A stretch of DNA of 64,000 nt from Capitulum mitella. Lineage: Eukaryota > Arthropoda > Thecostraca > Pollicipedomorpha > Pollicipedidae. A model generated the notes under the pieces. That model made no database searches and was not told the origin of the DNA. It saw only the letters and a program-made list of their open reading frames with translations. Shown here piece by piece: positions 22,917 to 37,000 of the stretch (positions within the stretch are counted from its first letter, which is position 1; each line of letters begins with the position of its first letter). The translations under genes were made by a program, and so were the position numbers. The stretch is taken from positions 31,240,368 to 31,304,367 of the forward strand of contig CP099841.1 in the NCBI GenBank assembly GCA_030062745.1, given 5' to 3'.

Positions 22917-24368
22917 CCTAACAGCCTCTCAAATGAACAAGAGAAGAGACTAAATAACCAACGGCCAAGTTAAATCAGACTGGAAAACAGATTAGTAATC
23001 CCTAACCCAACCTTCGACTGAGAGCGAAATGTAAACAATCTTGCAGTGAAAGTGGTGCGCATGTAGGTCGTCACCCATAACCAAGTTAGCCTCACCAGAT
23101 TTAATGTTTTATTCTTGTCTCAAAGCTAGCTGAAAATCAGTACCTCAGCCTGAGATTGGCAACATGTGCCTGTGCACAAGTGTCAGACGTATTTTGACGT
23201 AATTCCTACAACAGGAAATTCATGTTCACATGTAAGGGGAGAAAAATACGTAATCAGTGCTAAGGTATGTTAAATATTGTAGCAAGACATCACACTGCAC
23301 CAAACAAATATCGACGATCAGAAACCTTGCCGATTGATCCAAAACGTTTTTGTTCTTTTCAAGGCCTTTTAAGTCAGGTGTCGTCATGAGAGATTAGAGA
23401 CCTAGGTTCGTAGTTTCCGAAATTGCGATGGATGACGTGATGATATGGCCTGAATCTCGAAAATTACCATGTGACCGGACTCTTTGATGCGCTCCAATGA
23501 CGTGATTTATGTCATTACACCACTATCTGGAAGCAAAACTGAAGCACTAGACATGCTCTTTTACTGGCGTCTCTGGCCGTGCAGCGTACCCGCCGCGACA
23601 ACATGAAAGTTGTCTGCGCCCATCATCGGTTCGCCATAACCTATATCTCCGTTATACAGATTAAGCAATCTGTATAATTGCTAACCCTGAATCCCCCACA
23701 CGTTAAGAAGTCCCACGCATCACTTCTGCCAAACTTAACGTTCCAAACTCAAATGAAAATTTGGCAAAAAAGTTAACGGTCTCAGAGTTAACGGGCAAAA
23801 ATATAACAGAAGCCAATGATGCCGTTAATATTTTTCGGCGTTAAGGAAAGCGTTAATCCGCCAACGACGACACTGACTAGTTCATAAACGGATTAACGGA
23901 TTAACGGACTCGTGCCCACCTCCGTCCGTACGTGAGGAAAAAATGGCTTATAGAAGGACCAAGATGTATGTGAAGGAAATAGAAGATTCCTGATTAGGCT
24001 GGTCTTATTAGAACTTGTAAAAAAAAAAACAATCGGAAAGGCTGAAAGTAACATTAGTGATTACTAACCAGGGTGACAAGGACATCGACAACGCTTGCTG
24101 ACTCGGCAGTATCGGCGATTCGGTATAAACCATGTGATCATGGTTTAAATGGGCGGGTAATGCATCATAACTCAATCTGAGACTGTGTCTGTCCGGTTTG
24201 GTATCAAAGGCTGCAATATTACGGCACTTCAAAGTAAGCTGCACGGCTGCCGGCTAGTCGACAGCCAGCCACCGCCACCTGACTTGTATCGGCGATTGGC
24301 TACGCAGTTTCGTTGTTATGGGTCTCATGTACAGGGAAAACAGCAGGCATCAGTTTGAGACCCCAAAC
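22917..24368. other. Non-coding repeat-rich stretch
   Basis: 22917-23100 is probably the 5' region of the minus-strand LINE remnant. A TTAACGG-rich hAT-like segment lies at 23757-23915 and ends CTCGTGCCCACCTCC. No genes recognised. Confidence 0.4.
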
Positions 24369-24407
24369 TAAGTATCATTCCAAGCATCTGCATCGGAATG
24401 ATACTTA
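24369..24407. repeat. Perfect 13-bp inverted repeat
   Basis: TAAGTATCATTCC (24369-24381) and GGAATGATACTTA (24395-24407) form a perfect stem with a 13-base loop. No function can be assigned. Confidence 0.9.
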
Positions 24408-24539
24408 GAGATAGTTAACACCATTTACCTGTGTGTTGTACGGCGGCCGACTGGCCGCTAAATCCTAAAGCACGCCACGGCGGTCGCTGCAGTCAGATTG
24501 TCGTTGTCACTCCTTTCGGTCCGGAGCATTGCACTTGGT

Positions 24540-24688
24540 TTTTGTAGCCCTGTCTGGAACCGTCTCTGGAGCATATATGGGAAAACCCATCAGGTTTCGT
24601 GAAGCAGCTATCAAAAGCCCGGGAATGACGAGTGAAAAACTGAAGGGGGAGGGCAGAATCTGCCCCCTCCAGCACGGAATGGCGTTAA
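24540..24688 (+). mobile_element. Right end of a diverged TTAA-family element, copy D
   Basis: CAGGTTTCGTGAAGC, then AAAACTGAAGGGGGAGGGC, then CACGGAATGGCGTTAA follows the right end of copy A in the same order, including a G-run/C-run hairpin (GGGGGAGGGCAGAATCTGCC...). The left part was not found. It is a diverged or truncated family member. Confidence 0.6.
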
Positions 24689-27600
24689 AATATTCAGCGG
24701 TGGTGTGTTTCAGCCTCCCGGAATTTTCCTCTTCAGTTCCCTCATCGCACTGAATTATTGGCAATGGGGCCGGTTTGAACTCATATTTTACGAGACACAG
24801 TGCTGCTTTATCGCACCTGACAACTATAAAACCTTGCAGACGGGTGCGTGACGTATTTCAGCTGAAGTTCCAGGATGGCCAACGATGCAGAAGATGGAAC
24901 CGAGTCTTGACCTGGAAACTGGTGATAAATGAGAACTTACGATCGCTGCGCGCAGCAATTTTTCATCGCCCTTTCATAGCAATTTGTTACATTTTGTATG
25001 TTTCGCATTTGCTTATTCTATACTTAAATTTCGTTGCATTCATGCGGTTATAGTGTTCATCAACAAAATAGATGTTTGACGAAACAAAATAGTTTTGCAT
25101 GTTCCCGTTTTGCTGGAGTCTGTAACCATCGCCAGAAGCTAGGCATTTCGATCGCCCTAAAATCCTCGCTCCAGCTGCGATAATTAGGTGAAACAATTGA
25201 TCGCACTGGCGATGCGAGCTGCCGATGATGGCACGGGTCACACGACATGGAGATCAAATGAGTTATGCATGTGGTCACCGGACAATACATCCAGTTCATG
25301 TACCTGCAGGCTCAGACGACCGTCTTTGCTGCTCTCGCCGGAATATTGTCATTATTTTAGGGAATAGCGTCCAGCTGTCGTCACAACGTATGGTCGGTTT
25401 AACATCCAGCCCGTGGATGCAACGGCCGCCAGTGCCAGCTCCGATCACCAGTCTAGATTTGTGGACGGGAATATCCGAAACAGCTTTCGGTGCTGCGTGT
25501 AGCCTTGGAGTTGGTTAAATAGGGCGATACAGTGGGTCTAAATAAGGAAAACGAAACAAATATTGATGGGTATAGTTTTGCCATGCTTCAGCTCGGCCTT
25601 TGACGATATTAGATTTGCATATGTTTTGTGCAAGGTTAATCAATTCCAAGTGCCAATGCTCTCTGGTTCGTGCAAGTCTGGAGACAACATTCCAGGAAGT
25701 GGCACGTCACATTTTCGAATCTGAAACACTTGATGTCATTTGACCTAGAATAAGTGGATATTCAGTTTTCAGTCTACTACCCACGAATATGTACGCAAGC
25801 GAAGCCCCTAACCCCCGCCAGGACGAAGCACGCAAACTGGTACAACCCCTCCTTTTTTAGAAGTTTTAGAAGTTTTCCTCTACGTTCCCGAGGAGGATTG
25901 TTTCAAACGCCTTAAAATTTTGTGTAGCTGGGCTGGCACATGTTCCATGAATAGTTGAGGCTAATGCCTTGAAAGTTTTCTTATCTATTGTCAGTTTGTT
26001 GAGCGGAAGTCATGAGGAAATTGTGATTCGACAATGTCAACGGATAACAAGCGTTTGAAGTATTTTAGGGCACTCATACTTACTGGATGTTATGCATGGG
26101 TGTCGTCCACAGTGTCGGTGACCTCTGCAGTTAAGTCTGTTCTTGGGCCGAAATCGTCTTAGCTCAAAATCATGGGTTGGGGTCACCGAAGTTTTTCCAT
26201 GGAGGAGTCGTTACGTGGTCGGAAACGCTGATTTGCATAGCAGCAGTAATTTGTCCTAATTCATCGGTTGCTTTGCACCTCTCAGAAGCACCTGATGTAT
26301 TACAGCTCATGGAATCCATCGACAACCATAATCCACTGGCATGACCTCTTTCGAGGTCACCTATAAGGTTACTAATTTGAAAAGGGCCAAACTGGGTATC
26401 ATTGTGTAGAAAATGGCCAATCAGCACGCTCGTTTTTTCTCCACTCTTTCATGGGCGCCGAATGACCCTGCAGTCGGTGCGCCCCTAAGCCCCAATAACC
26501 AACCAACCAATCTCCACTCTTTCACGTAAAATTAGGAAAAAGTTGGGTTCGCACCTCCACCAACTCATCCCTCCCATACGATTTAAGGTGGTCAAATGTC
26601 TTATACTAGGAAGTTTAAAGATGCCAGTTCACACGTTTCTCGGCACGTGACGCGTGACCTTTGAACTGTTAGACTGCATTCGCATTTTCTTTGGCAAATT
26701 GCAAAATTCCGTGACGGAACCCAGATCTCTACAAAAACCCTAGGTTTCTGCTTCAAGCTGGAAATTCTTTTTCAGGCATGCTGTTTTGATAATGACCGAA
26801 AGACTAAGTTTCTTCGAGAAACGTTTATTGGCAGTTCTGCAAACAATACGCTCAGATCACAGCGTATCATACGAATCTAACCTATGACCAAATCCTGGAT
26901 CCTTCAGCATCCGTGCCTAGCCAGCACTGAGGGACATAGCCAACTTGTTTGGTGTATGAGCTGGCAACGGTCACTATCGTTTCTGCTTCCATACTGTCGG
27001 TACCCTAACCAGGATTTGTTCCAAAGACTTGCGAGTCGACTACAAGGTGGCATTCACAAACGTGGAATTATATAATACAAATACGCCTTTTTGTAGCTTC
27101 TAAACACACAGTCGGCTGAATCGAAGCTCATCAACACGTTTAACAAGCATTTTGTCCTTCCCATGTTGTAATAATTACCCATCTTTAGGTTTGTTTAAAA
27201 CGTGCTCCACGTTTCACACTTTTTAAACTTCGGCAACTGCAGCTCGTGGAAGCATAAGGAAACGATTCAATTTTGACATTAAGTCAAGTCCAGGCTGACC
27301 AGACTCGAACGCACATAGAAATATTAGCAAAAATGAAGAGGTTATACCTTACACTTTAGTCAACCAGTCACCACATGCTTGAAATTCTTACAAGGTTGAG
27401 GGTGCGCGATCAGCGAGGAATGCAACGTAACCATTTCAATATTAATTTGAGTATTCATACGCTATCGTCGTCCAAGGGGAACCACAAAAAGGTTCAGCTA
27501 AATGTGACGTGTCGAAAACGACCATTTTATATCTACGTACATACATAGTGTACAGTATTTTCCAAATCGCATGCCTGCTCATCATGAGCTCGAAGGCTCT

Positions 27601-29212
27601 TTACACTGAAAATAAAAATTCCATGCTACCAGACAGGCAATGCGTACGCAGTGAGAGGAGGCAATGGATTTATCTTCATTATTAGTTTTGATGTGAATGA
27701 GGAAAACCGTATCCTACTGATTACGCAGAAACTCAGCGCGCATTGTTCCAGAGAGACAGGAGGGGACACTTCTCCTCTACCTGGAGACAGAAGAGTATGC
27801 ATCTCCTCCGTCCCGTACCCCGGTGACGCCGGCTCTGTTTTTATCTTTCATATATTATGAAGATTGGTCTTCTGTTACTGACTTTCCGCAGCTTTTGCAA
27901 AATGTGGAATGTTATGATGTTGACTGGAAATATGTCAACCACTGCTGCGCAGAAAATGTATTATGTGGAAAGAAATTGCCTACAAGTGGTTCCGTCTCCA
28001 CCAATTTTGAAAATCGTTCTTATATTGGTAGTGGCAAGCATTGAATTTTTTACCGGACTGGCATTCAAAACAACCTGAAAATCTTAATGCTTGGTAGTGA
28101 ACATAAGAATCTCGATATGGTTGTGGCAGATCCGGGATGCAAAACGTTGCGAGGGGACAGGTAGAGCCATCTAGCGGGCATTTTGGAAGCAGAGGTTGTC
28201 GAAATAGTTGAATGAGCAAAATCGAAGGTCATCAGTGAAATCTGCGCATTTCTGGATGACATAGTAACTTTTTAAAACATAAAGCTGGTGCTGGAAACTA
28301 ATGAGATTGCTCAATGGCTCAAAGTGTCCGACATCTCGTCATCATATATGCAAATCCTGGTGGCTTAGATTTTATCAAGTTTTCTTGCCGATAAAGCCAC
28401 ACCATGTATAATAAAACCGACGCCATTCTTGAAAATTTGGCACAGTTAAGTACCTGAATCAGGTTTGTGCACTCGAGCATCGCTGCATAGATAAGTAGCG
28501 GCGTTTTACGAGAGATGATACCATCGGCGCTAAGACCAGTAGCTTCATCTTACAAAAGATAGAGCCATTGGTGCTGCTACGACGTCCTTTTACCACGTTA
28601 AACTTGACTGCTCTGCGCTTGATAAGTTTCTCAAACGGAAGATAGCCGTTGACGAACGGTGTTGAGGTTTATTGCAAGTCGTGAGGTTCACGAGAGAAGA
28701 AGTAAAAAAAAAACACATATACCTACAATGGCATGCACTTCCTCTCATTCATTTTCTATGATTGTATGTTTTGACCTGGCCCGACTACTCATACCATTCA
28801 ACAAAAGAAACTTCGCCGTCTTCCAAGAACTGGAAGTGCCTTATGTAGCAATGTAACAGAACCATTTGCATTAAGCCTATTGGAGGCACGTGTGGGCTTT
28901 TATGTAAGGGAAAAGTTGTATGGAGGAGACTCAAGTTCTACCAGTGACCAGCAATTTATGGCCAGAATCCTCGGTGTTTTGCAATCCCTGGACATGGCAG
29001 TGCCGCAAAAGATGATGAAACACGTACCCGAGTAGGTGCAGGTGGCAGTCGCCTTGGGGGCTTTCTCTGAGTTATACTTAAAATGGTGAAAAAACACCTT
29101 AATCAAGGTTTCTGCTGGTGCCCAACGTTACTGCCTATTTCCACCACGCCAAGACGTATGATAAAGATACAACCGTCCGGGCACTCGCCACATACTGGCG
29201 GGTACAGACCAT
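24689..29212. other. Non-coding stretch, no gene recognised
   Basis: No frame in this 4.5 kb has recognisable domains. A GGGCGCCGAATGACC-type word with GGTGCGCCCC at 26452-26490 recurs in part at 57109 (GGGCGCCGAGTG), suggesting an old short repeat. Confidence 0.45.
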
Positions 29213-29480
29213 GTGCTAAGGGGGGGGGGCAAGTTTTCATATGTGCAATGTTTCATCCGTGCCCCAGATGTTGATTTTTGTTGCTTTTCGCACACTCTGT
29301 TTCGCCATTAAGAAAATCACACACATGTGAGCAACACCTTGTATTTTGACAAAACATTTTGGGTTTCCGTTCCGAAGGGGGAGGAGAAAAACATGTTGGC
29401 TCCGGACTTCCCAACGAAAGGGTGGCCACGGCCCCGATTCCTTCCCCCTTCCCCTGGATCCGCCCATGCCCATACATGTA
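29213..29480. mobile_element. Possible hAT-like miniature element
   Basis: A long G-run at 29220 and a CCCCTGGATCCGCCCATG end at about 29450-29471 resemble the inverted ends of CAGGGGCGGATCC-type hAT elements. The left terminus and a target duplication were not resolved. Confidence 0.25.
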
Positions 29481-30352
29481 GCTGGCATTCCGTAACGGCA
29501 AAATATCTGTGGAGATTGGGGCGGAGGGGCAAAGGCTTCTTTCCATGTGCTGACATATGGTTAACGTTAAATGTTTTTCAAAACTGAGGGGCGAGGCAGC
29601 TGCCCCTTCTGTCCCCCCCCCCGTCCTGCTGGCATCTTACTGCATCTTTGAACCTTTCGAGCCAGCCCAGTGCATACATGTGATATTACTAACAAGTGGC
29701 CTTACTGTGTGGCTACTGCTTACTGTATTTCGGCATATTTTGTTACATTTCTCAATCATCCGTAAGTATTGCCACGTGCCTCTCGCACCGTTTGCTACAT
29801 GCCATGCATGACTTGACTAAAATCCTGTGAATTTGTTCTCCCTTGTTTCACATCGCGAAACTAACGGAATATGTCCAATCATTTGACATTCGACCAGTCC
29901 TCCTCCCTTCGGCTCGAATTGCTTGTCACTTCACGTAGCCATCAGCAGACGCGCCAATGTTATCTACCACAAATAAGGACCACGCTTCGTCTTCAACCTA
30001 ATCATGATCCCTTCTCCAATATCCCTATCCATTTTGTCCCGCAACGACATCTTGACTAGCCCAAACACAGAAAAAACAGTTGAACGAAAGCCTGTCATCC
30101 TTGGATGTCATCTTGCATCACCCGACACAATCTAGCCGGATCGTTGTACCCGAAATGACAGTAGAAAACTGCTGTTACTTCGACCGGTAGCCTTAAATGC
30201 CGCCGAATCGGTTGCCGAAAACGACAATGAAACAGTCACATGTGTACAGGCCATAAGACGCACTTGACCTCAGGCCTCGCTCGTATCATCAGCGACGACA
30301 TATGCGAATGCGTTTGCGATGTTCTGTCACACATCCGTCAAGAATCAACGGA

Positions 30353-30420
30353 GAGAGAGAGAGGGAGAGAGGGAGGGAGAGAGAGAGGAGAGAGGGGAGA
30401 GAAAGTGAGAGAGAGAGGAG
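30353..30420. repeat. (GA)n-rich tract
   Basis: Purine run of GAGAGAG/GGGAGA units. Confidence 0.95.
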
Positions 30421-30559
30421 TACAAAAAGCAAGCTGACGTTGAATCACAGTCCTCATAGGAATTCATTCCCTACAGTAAAACTGATAAATGAACGCAGCC
30501 GAAAAATACGTGATGCCATCTTTAAGGAATACCCGGATGAGTGTGCCCATCGTCCCAAC

Positions 30560-30867
30560 ACTCCAGTGCGCTGCCTCTGGCCGCCAGCGGCCGCTCCAGG
30601 CTGAACGTCCCTGCTCCGACTCCGGCACAGCCGACCTGACCGCTATCGATCGCCGCGCCGATACCGACGGCCGCCGGACGCGCGTCGGCGCCGACAGCGC
30701 CGGCGTCGTCGGCTCCAACCGGACACGGCGGCCTGCGGTGAGGCGCGCGCCGCCAGCCTACGCCGGCCGGGTGCGCCGCGCGGCCTCCGTAGCCGGGACC
30801 GGGGGCCAGAGGCCGCGCGTCCGTCCCCGCTGTCGCGCCCGGCTTCGCGGCCGCTGGCAGCGGCGCG
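30560..30867 (+). promoter_or_regulatory. CpG-rich promoter and 5' UTR of the transporter
   Basis: A CpG-rich block rises abruptly at about 30560 and runs into the first coding exon. No TATA box was seen, which fits a CpG-type promoter. The start site is not determinable from sequence alone. Confidence 0.55.
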
Positions 30868-31096
30868 ATGGCTCAGGACGAGCGCCGCTCTCTCTCGTCG
30901 CTGTTCAGCTCGCGCCGCAAGTCGTCGGCGCGCCCCACGCCGACGCTCGTCGTCAGCGACGAGCTGAACGAGTCGGCGGCGGACGGCCGGAGCCTCTTCT
31001 CGTCGGGCCTGAACGCCAGCAGGACCGGCAGCGTGGCGGGCAGTCCGACCCAGCTGCAGGCCGACACGCGTCCGTCCGGCGGCCTCGGCAGCAAAG
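30868..31096 (+). CDS. SLC35F3/4-like: Transporter exon 1 (cytosolic N-terminus)
   Basis: The ATG is in good context (GCGATGG). It encodes 76 residues rich in Ser, Arg and Gly, starting MAQDERRSLSSLFSSRR, with no hydrophobic segment. It ends in phase 1 at AAAG|GTCAGT. This start was chosen because it is the first ATG in the only frame that joins exon 2 correctly. Confidence 0.8.
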
Positions 31097-34000
31097 GTCA
31101 GTGGAGGCGGTCCCCAGCTGCCCCGAAACTCCGACCTGAACCCCTCACAGAACAGCCTGCTTTAGAAGCACGGCTTTTAACAGGAACGTCGCAGCAGTGA
31201 TGACCGAGAACGGCTGCCCACCCGTTTGGTTTAATTTTTTCGACCCGATCGAATCATGGCCTAAGCGTCGGGAAAACGAAGAAGAAGGGGAGTGGATTAA
31301 TATCTTTGGGGTATCACCGCGGTTCCTTTAGTAGAAATCAGAACTTGAGTTCAACATTCGTGAATCCCGCCAAGTTAGGGAGACAGGAATCCACTAACTG
31401 CTCTGGCGACACCAGGAACCAACTTGCTCTGTTTGCTCCGTTCATAGCTGACCACGGCAGTGTCTCGTAAATGTGTATCGGGATTAGGCTTTCCAGGGCG
31501 CGAGCGTGAGGGTCGTGCATCTCGACATTCATACGCGCGGCATATCACATCCAGTTCGCTAAATGGTCTATTGTAGCGAAACTCACCCAGAAAGGTGGAA
31601 TGCTACCCACAGATGAATACAGCGAAGGACAGAAGTACAGCTCTGAATCAGTTGACATCCCAAATCAGACACCTGGCAATTAAGACCAAACTTCGAATAA
31701 GGAAATCTCTACATTGGGCACCAAACATCCCGGGTTTCTTAAAGCCACAAATCATATTAGGCACGTACAGGATTTTGCAGACTGTTTGAGAGCCTCCCCT
31801 AGCCATCCAAACACTCAAAGTACACTGGAGCATGTCAGTAGCTTTTCTATTTTGACATTTTCCTCTGCTTTAGAGTTCGTTTAATTTATAGGATATATGA
31901 CAGATGGATATGCAATAAAAACACATTCCTACTGCAGGTGCCAGGAGTCCTGAAGTTGTTTTCCCCGTTTCAGACAACAGCAAAGATCCAAGCGGGCAGA
32001 ACAAATGGAAGAAGCTTCGGAAAAAGATATGCTCTAGAAGTACGCGCAAGGTGTGAATCGATCTTCGTTTTAAACATACAAAGAAGTATCACCTGAGCCT
32101 GTTTTCAGAACAGGATATGTGCAGATTTATCCAGTGAATGGTACAGCACACACAAGAAATTCTTGTCCGTGGTCGTGCTGGATGCCGTACCTGGTTGTGT
32201 TTGCTCCTCGGAATAACTCGAGTCAAAGCACAACGCCGTTCGATTTCACAAGAAACGTCTGATACCAGTGGGCGGCGTGGTGGTATCCCACAACTGCCAT
32301 GGTCAGATCTCGAACCAGACAAATATGATTCTGTAGCAATTTGGGTAAAATCCATAACGATAAAAGTCGATCTCTCCTGTCAACCTCAGTACATCTTTCC
32401 TTTACCGGATCTGATCCTGTAGTGATCGATGTGGCTTTCATAAGTGGTAAAACCAGATCCCATAATAGACAAGCCGGATTATACATGTTATCTGAACTGG
32501 TCATATGACCCGTATAGCTGCAACCAGCGTCTGCTTTATCGATTACATTACTTATCAGATTGGATCCTGAAACTGGTCATGAATGTGTAAGTAGAAGCTG
32601 TTCGTATACTCAGCTATTCAGCAGCCTTTGACAGTTTACGCGAGAAACACCAATGTGTAAACGTAACCACGCAATTAACCCTCGCCCGCATTTGTTATCC
32701 CGCCATTCTAAAAAGCACCTGGGGGAAGGGGGGGCTGGGGTTGTCACCGCCGTACCATTAACCTCCTAACTGGAAATAGAACCTCGAGACATAGATCAGC
32801 GGATTGCTTGGAACGTGCTAAATCTAACGTTGCCAGACTGGATTTCCTTAGGACAAATCCTGACCTTTCAGGTCATGTCAAAGAACAAGATTTTACTTTT
32901 TGCGTTTCAAACGCAATGTCTTATACGTTTGCCTCCATCTAGCAACGGCACATCCATTTCTGGTGGTGAATCAAACAGAGTAGCTTCTGGTCGTTCATAA
33001 GACATTTAGTTTTACTGCCTGAGGTCGGTTGATTGCATTCCAGGCCCGGTCAGCACATGCCGTTTTCAGCAGAATCGGCTCTCAACGTTACCTTAAAGGC
33101 AGTTTTTAGGTATTGATGTATGTTTGTAAATCTAAACAGCTTGAAGTGATTTATCGAACCAGATACATGTGCAGAGCAGAAAAACAACCGAAGGTCAACG
33201 TATTGCTTCGTATTTGTAAGCTCGTGTGTGCGTGTGCGTGTACGTATGTGTGTGCGTGTGCGTGTGTTTGTTTATGTGTTTGGGGTTGTGAGTGACAGCA
33301 TCAAATTATGTATTAAAAAAACCTGTGTTCCACATGTCCGTCAACTTAGCTCCCTGGAAACGCACTAGATTTTCCACAAGATATAATATTATTCGTGACC
33401 AAAATTGATCTTGACCCTGACCTTGACCTTTCGTGGCACCTATGTACGCATTTCCGACGCATGCGGGATGGAGCTTACAAAGCGATCAGCAAATATGACA
33501 TCTGCAGTGCACTTGACGCGTTGTTCACGCATTTTACAGTCCACGGGGTTTTGGGGTAGTGACATGCCCTGGAGAACAAAGTCATGTCTAACAAACCAAA
33601 GTTCAGGGAAACTTGAAATTTTCAAGGAACCTGCAGAGAATAAAAAGCAACTACTCAAAAAATCCAACTTCTATCTTTAATAGCTTGGCGTGTTTAATAG
33701 CTTGGCGTGTATCGGAGAAAAACCACTTAGGGGGTGGTATCCACCCCCATGTTGACCCAACAAAGGTTCACCCGCCCCGACTGGGGGGCGGTTGGCCACC
33801 CCCCTGAGGTTTTTCTAGGATTGCGAGGGAACGAACAAACACAGCGCCATGAAATTTCGTGTACCTTTTACTTGATCATTTTTACATCTTGTGTCAAAGT
33901 TTTAAACTCAGGCCAAGTCAGGTGACTGGCCTAGGTCAGGTCAGACGAATCTAGGTCCAAAAAGCTTTAGCACCCTGTAACTTTTTCGCAAAACAAGATG

Positions 34001-37000
34001 TCACAATAATATTTTCAGGGATTAGTGGTCTAGATAGATGCAACAAATCTGCAATCTCAGATTTTTCGGAATTTTCTGGGTCATTGACCTAAGGTCAAGC
34101 CCATTTTTAAAACATGTCGACTTTTTTCCTCGGAAATCGGCGGAATTTTTCGTAACATTTTTAATGTGGAGTCAAACGGACATCTAGTTGCCGTCAGCGG
34201 GCAAAGAATCAATGACTTCCAACCACTGACCTGAGGTCAAATCACGAATAGGTGTGGTGAGCCAAAATGTACCACCGTCAAAATCAGCGATGAATTTCTC
34301 AGAATGGGTAGAAAATTTCAGAACTGGCTTGCTCAGACGTAAGGAATACCAAAAACCTCAAAAAGTTTTAAAAATTGCGTATATTGGAAATAAACAGGCT
34401 CTCGGGAATAAAGTTCCGCCAATTGTGTAGACTGGCAACTAATGATTTTTTTCCAGAATTTAAGCATGAGAAACCATCACAAAAACCACTAAGATCAATA
34501 AAATGAACATGGATAGGCTTACGTCGCGAAAGTAAAGGAACGCTAAAATAAATTCCCGTTAATTTCTTACTTCGTACGGCTGCGGCGCACGCCAACAACC
34601 GGCGTAAAAATTGCCGTGTCTTTAACTCAACGTTTCGGCATATATATTGAACAAACCTGAGAAATTAGACGTGTATCGGCATCTGCAGACCTTTACTTGT
34701 GCGTTGGTGCCTTTACGTATACGTTATTAGTCACAGCCCTTGAGATTCAGGCCGTTTCTCGGTTTCATGCAGTCGGCTATGAGAAAACATATATAGGACG
34801 TAAATTGCTTACGTATTATCTAAAACTAAAAATGAGACCAATTTTGAGCTCTACTTGTGACAAGCTTTCTAACGGTGCGCTTATTTTCATCGTGCAACCA
34901 ACCGTTCGTGAGTTAGAGGGGGGGGCGGTCAACCCCCCCCCCCAGTCAGGCGTGATCGTCGCCGACCCACGGTCGTGAGCGGGTGAAATTCGGTATTTAT
35001 GTTGTCTTTTTTCGTCTAAATCTGTTTCTAGACTGATTGGCACTAGCGCAACGGGGGGGGGAGGGGGTCTTTAAAGGAACGTGATCCTCCTTACACATTG
35101 ACTTCGGAACAATATCACTATAGGTCTATGACGAATAAATGATTAACTTGATTTTTTACTCTGTTATTACAGAGTTTTCTTTTAGCACTAATTTTTTAAT
35201 GTTTCGTCTCCGATCTTCTTCATCCTTTTCGACGAGGCAGAGGCCCTTGTTCTGCGAGTTACTGGGGAAGTTCGTTTTTGTTTCCGTTTTTGTTTTTGCT
35301 CCTTTTCTGGCATACCTTTCGAACAGCAAACGGCGGCGGCCCCAAATTCACGGTACCCCTATTAGAAGACTAAGGCTGTTATAAGTATCATGCTGTTAGG
35401 CAGAACAGACTAAGGCTGTTATGTTTCCATACGTTAGGTCTATGGCGTCACGAACCAAATCATACGGGTAGGACTCTGGAAGGATTCGGGAAAGCGGGTG
35501 CGCTAGGACTCCGGTATCAGTCTTCTCCGTTCGACATGTTTGCAAAAGGTTCATCACAGATGATGCAGACACCAAGTATCAGGTCACAAAAGTCGTCAGT
35601 GACACCGTGTGACCTTAACGCTGGTCATTGTTAGCTTGTTACAGCGTCGATTTAGATTTTTTCTTTGAAAAGTCTGTCTCTGGCGATCATAGTATTGTAG
35701 GTGCAAAGAAATGCCATTTTTGATCATTTCATGAGATTCTTCATGGAAACATGCAAAGGTCGAAGTTCAGCTCATGTCCTTATTGGACTTGTGACCTAGT
35801 TGACCTCGGGTTACTATTTGAAAAAACATATTTTTTCTTAGGAAACAAGTTCATTTGATAATGCACGTTTGATAATAAATTTGATAATGATAATTCCGAC
35901 AATTCTTTCCCCGATAGCATGCCTCTGGTGCTGTCGCTAAATAACTGCAAATTTAAGGACTGATGTGAGCTGTGTTGTCACATGTAGCCTTGAGGTCAAC
36001 ACATAGGGGACATCGGCAATTCTAGGCAAAGGGCTATTGTTTACCCTTTGAATCGTCTAGGCTGGGCCTTCGGTTGTCGAAGAGGAGGGGGACAAAAAAT
36101 CCTCAGTAACTGGAACGTGGGCAAAAAGCACCAGTCCTTGCCGGATTAAAAAAAAGCATGGCCGTGCCTGGTTATACAAAGGTTTTGGCGACGTTTCTGT
36201 TTACGTGCCAAATGCCTGCTATGGTGCAATGTTTTAGCACGACTTTTTTCAAATCTCATCCAGCTTGGCGGGGACAGGAACGAGTTATCTCTGGGAAAAC
36301 TCTAAATAGCGCATGGTCCGCCCACAACCGTGCGGCAGGGAGAACGCCGGAGAACGCACACCCTCCCTGGTACGGAGAGCTGACACTCCCTCTGATATCG
36401 CAGGTGCTCTGCGGCCTGATTATTGCGTCGTGCATCACCATCTCCTGGGTCGGCGCCACGCACTTCATCAAGATGACGTACTACGGCAGGGAGGTGCCGC
36501 AGCTTCCCAACAGCACCAACGATATCTTCCGCGCCCTACACCAGGTAAGCTCGACTAGACCCATTGTTGGTGGATCTCGTCCTCAAAGCCGTAAAGAGCG
36601 GAAAATTTAGCGACCACCAGTTGCCAGATGTCCGACCCATTTGGCAGTTCGATACAGCCCTTACACTGCGCCACCTTTTTCGACGGCAATGTGGCAAGAC
36701 TTTTTTCTCTGTTGTGTTGCCACGGGACTTTGTTTGATGAAACACCTGTCCCGCTGAAGATGGAGACGGGCACGCCACAGACGGACAGTCCAAATGATCA
36801 CCGGGCGGACTGATCCCAGACCTGTCGGCGGCTCTGTCGGCGAACAGCGGCTGGCCGCGGCAGAGCGCTGTGCAAGCTTCCCGCCCGCGCAGAGACGCCT
36901 GATTCCCGGAGGCCGGCGTGCCGGGCGGCCGGCAGCGGCGGACGGCTGCGCCATTAGCGGTCGATCGGCCCCCGTCAGGCCGGTGTCGTGCGCGCTATCA

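Noticed and set aside
28900-29106. Minus-strand ORF resembling a retroelement fragment
   Set aside because: Only loose, unlocalised resemblance; no catalytic motif could be identified.
30489-31139. 216-codon + strand ORF overlapping the transporter's first exon in another frame
   Set aside because: Arg/Ala-rich shadow frame; only the frame starting at 30868 joins exon 2 in phase and leads to the conserved transporter.
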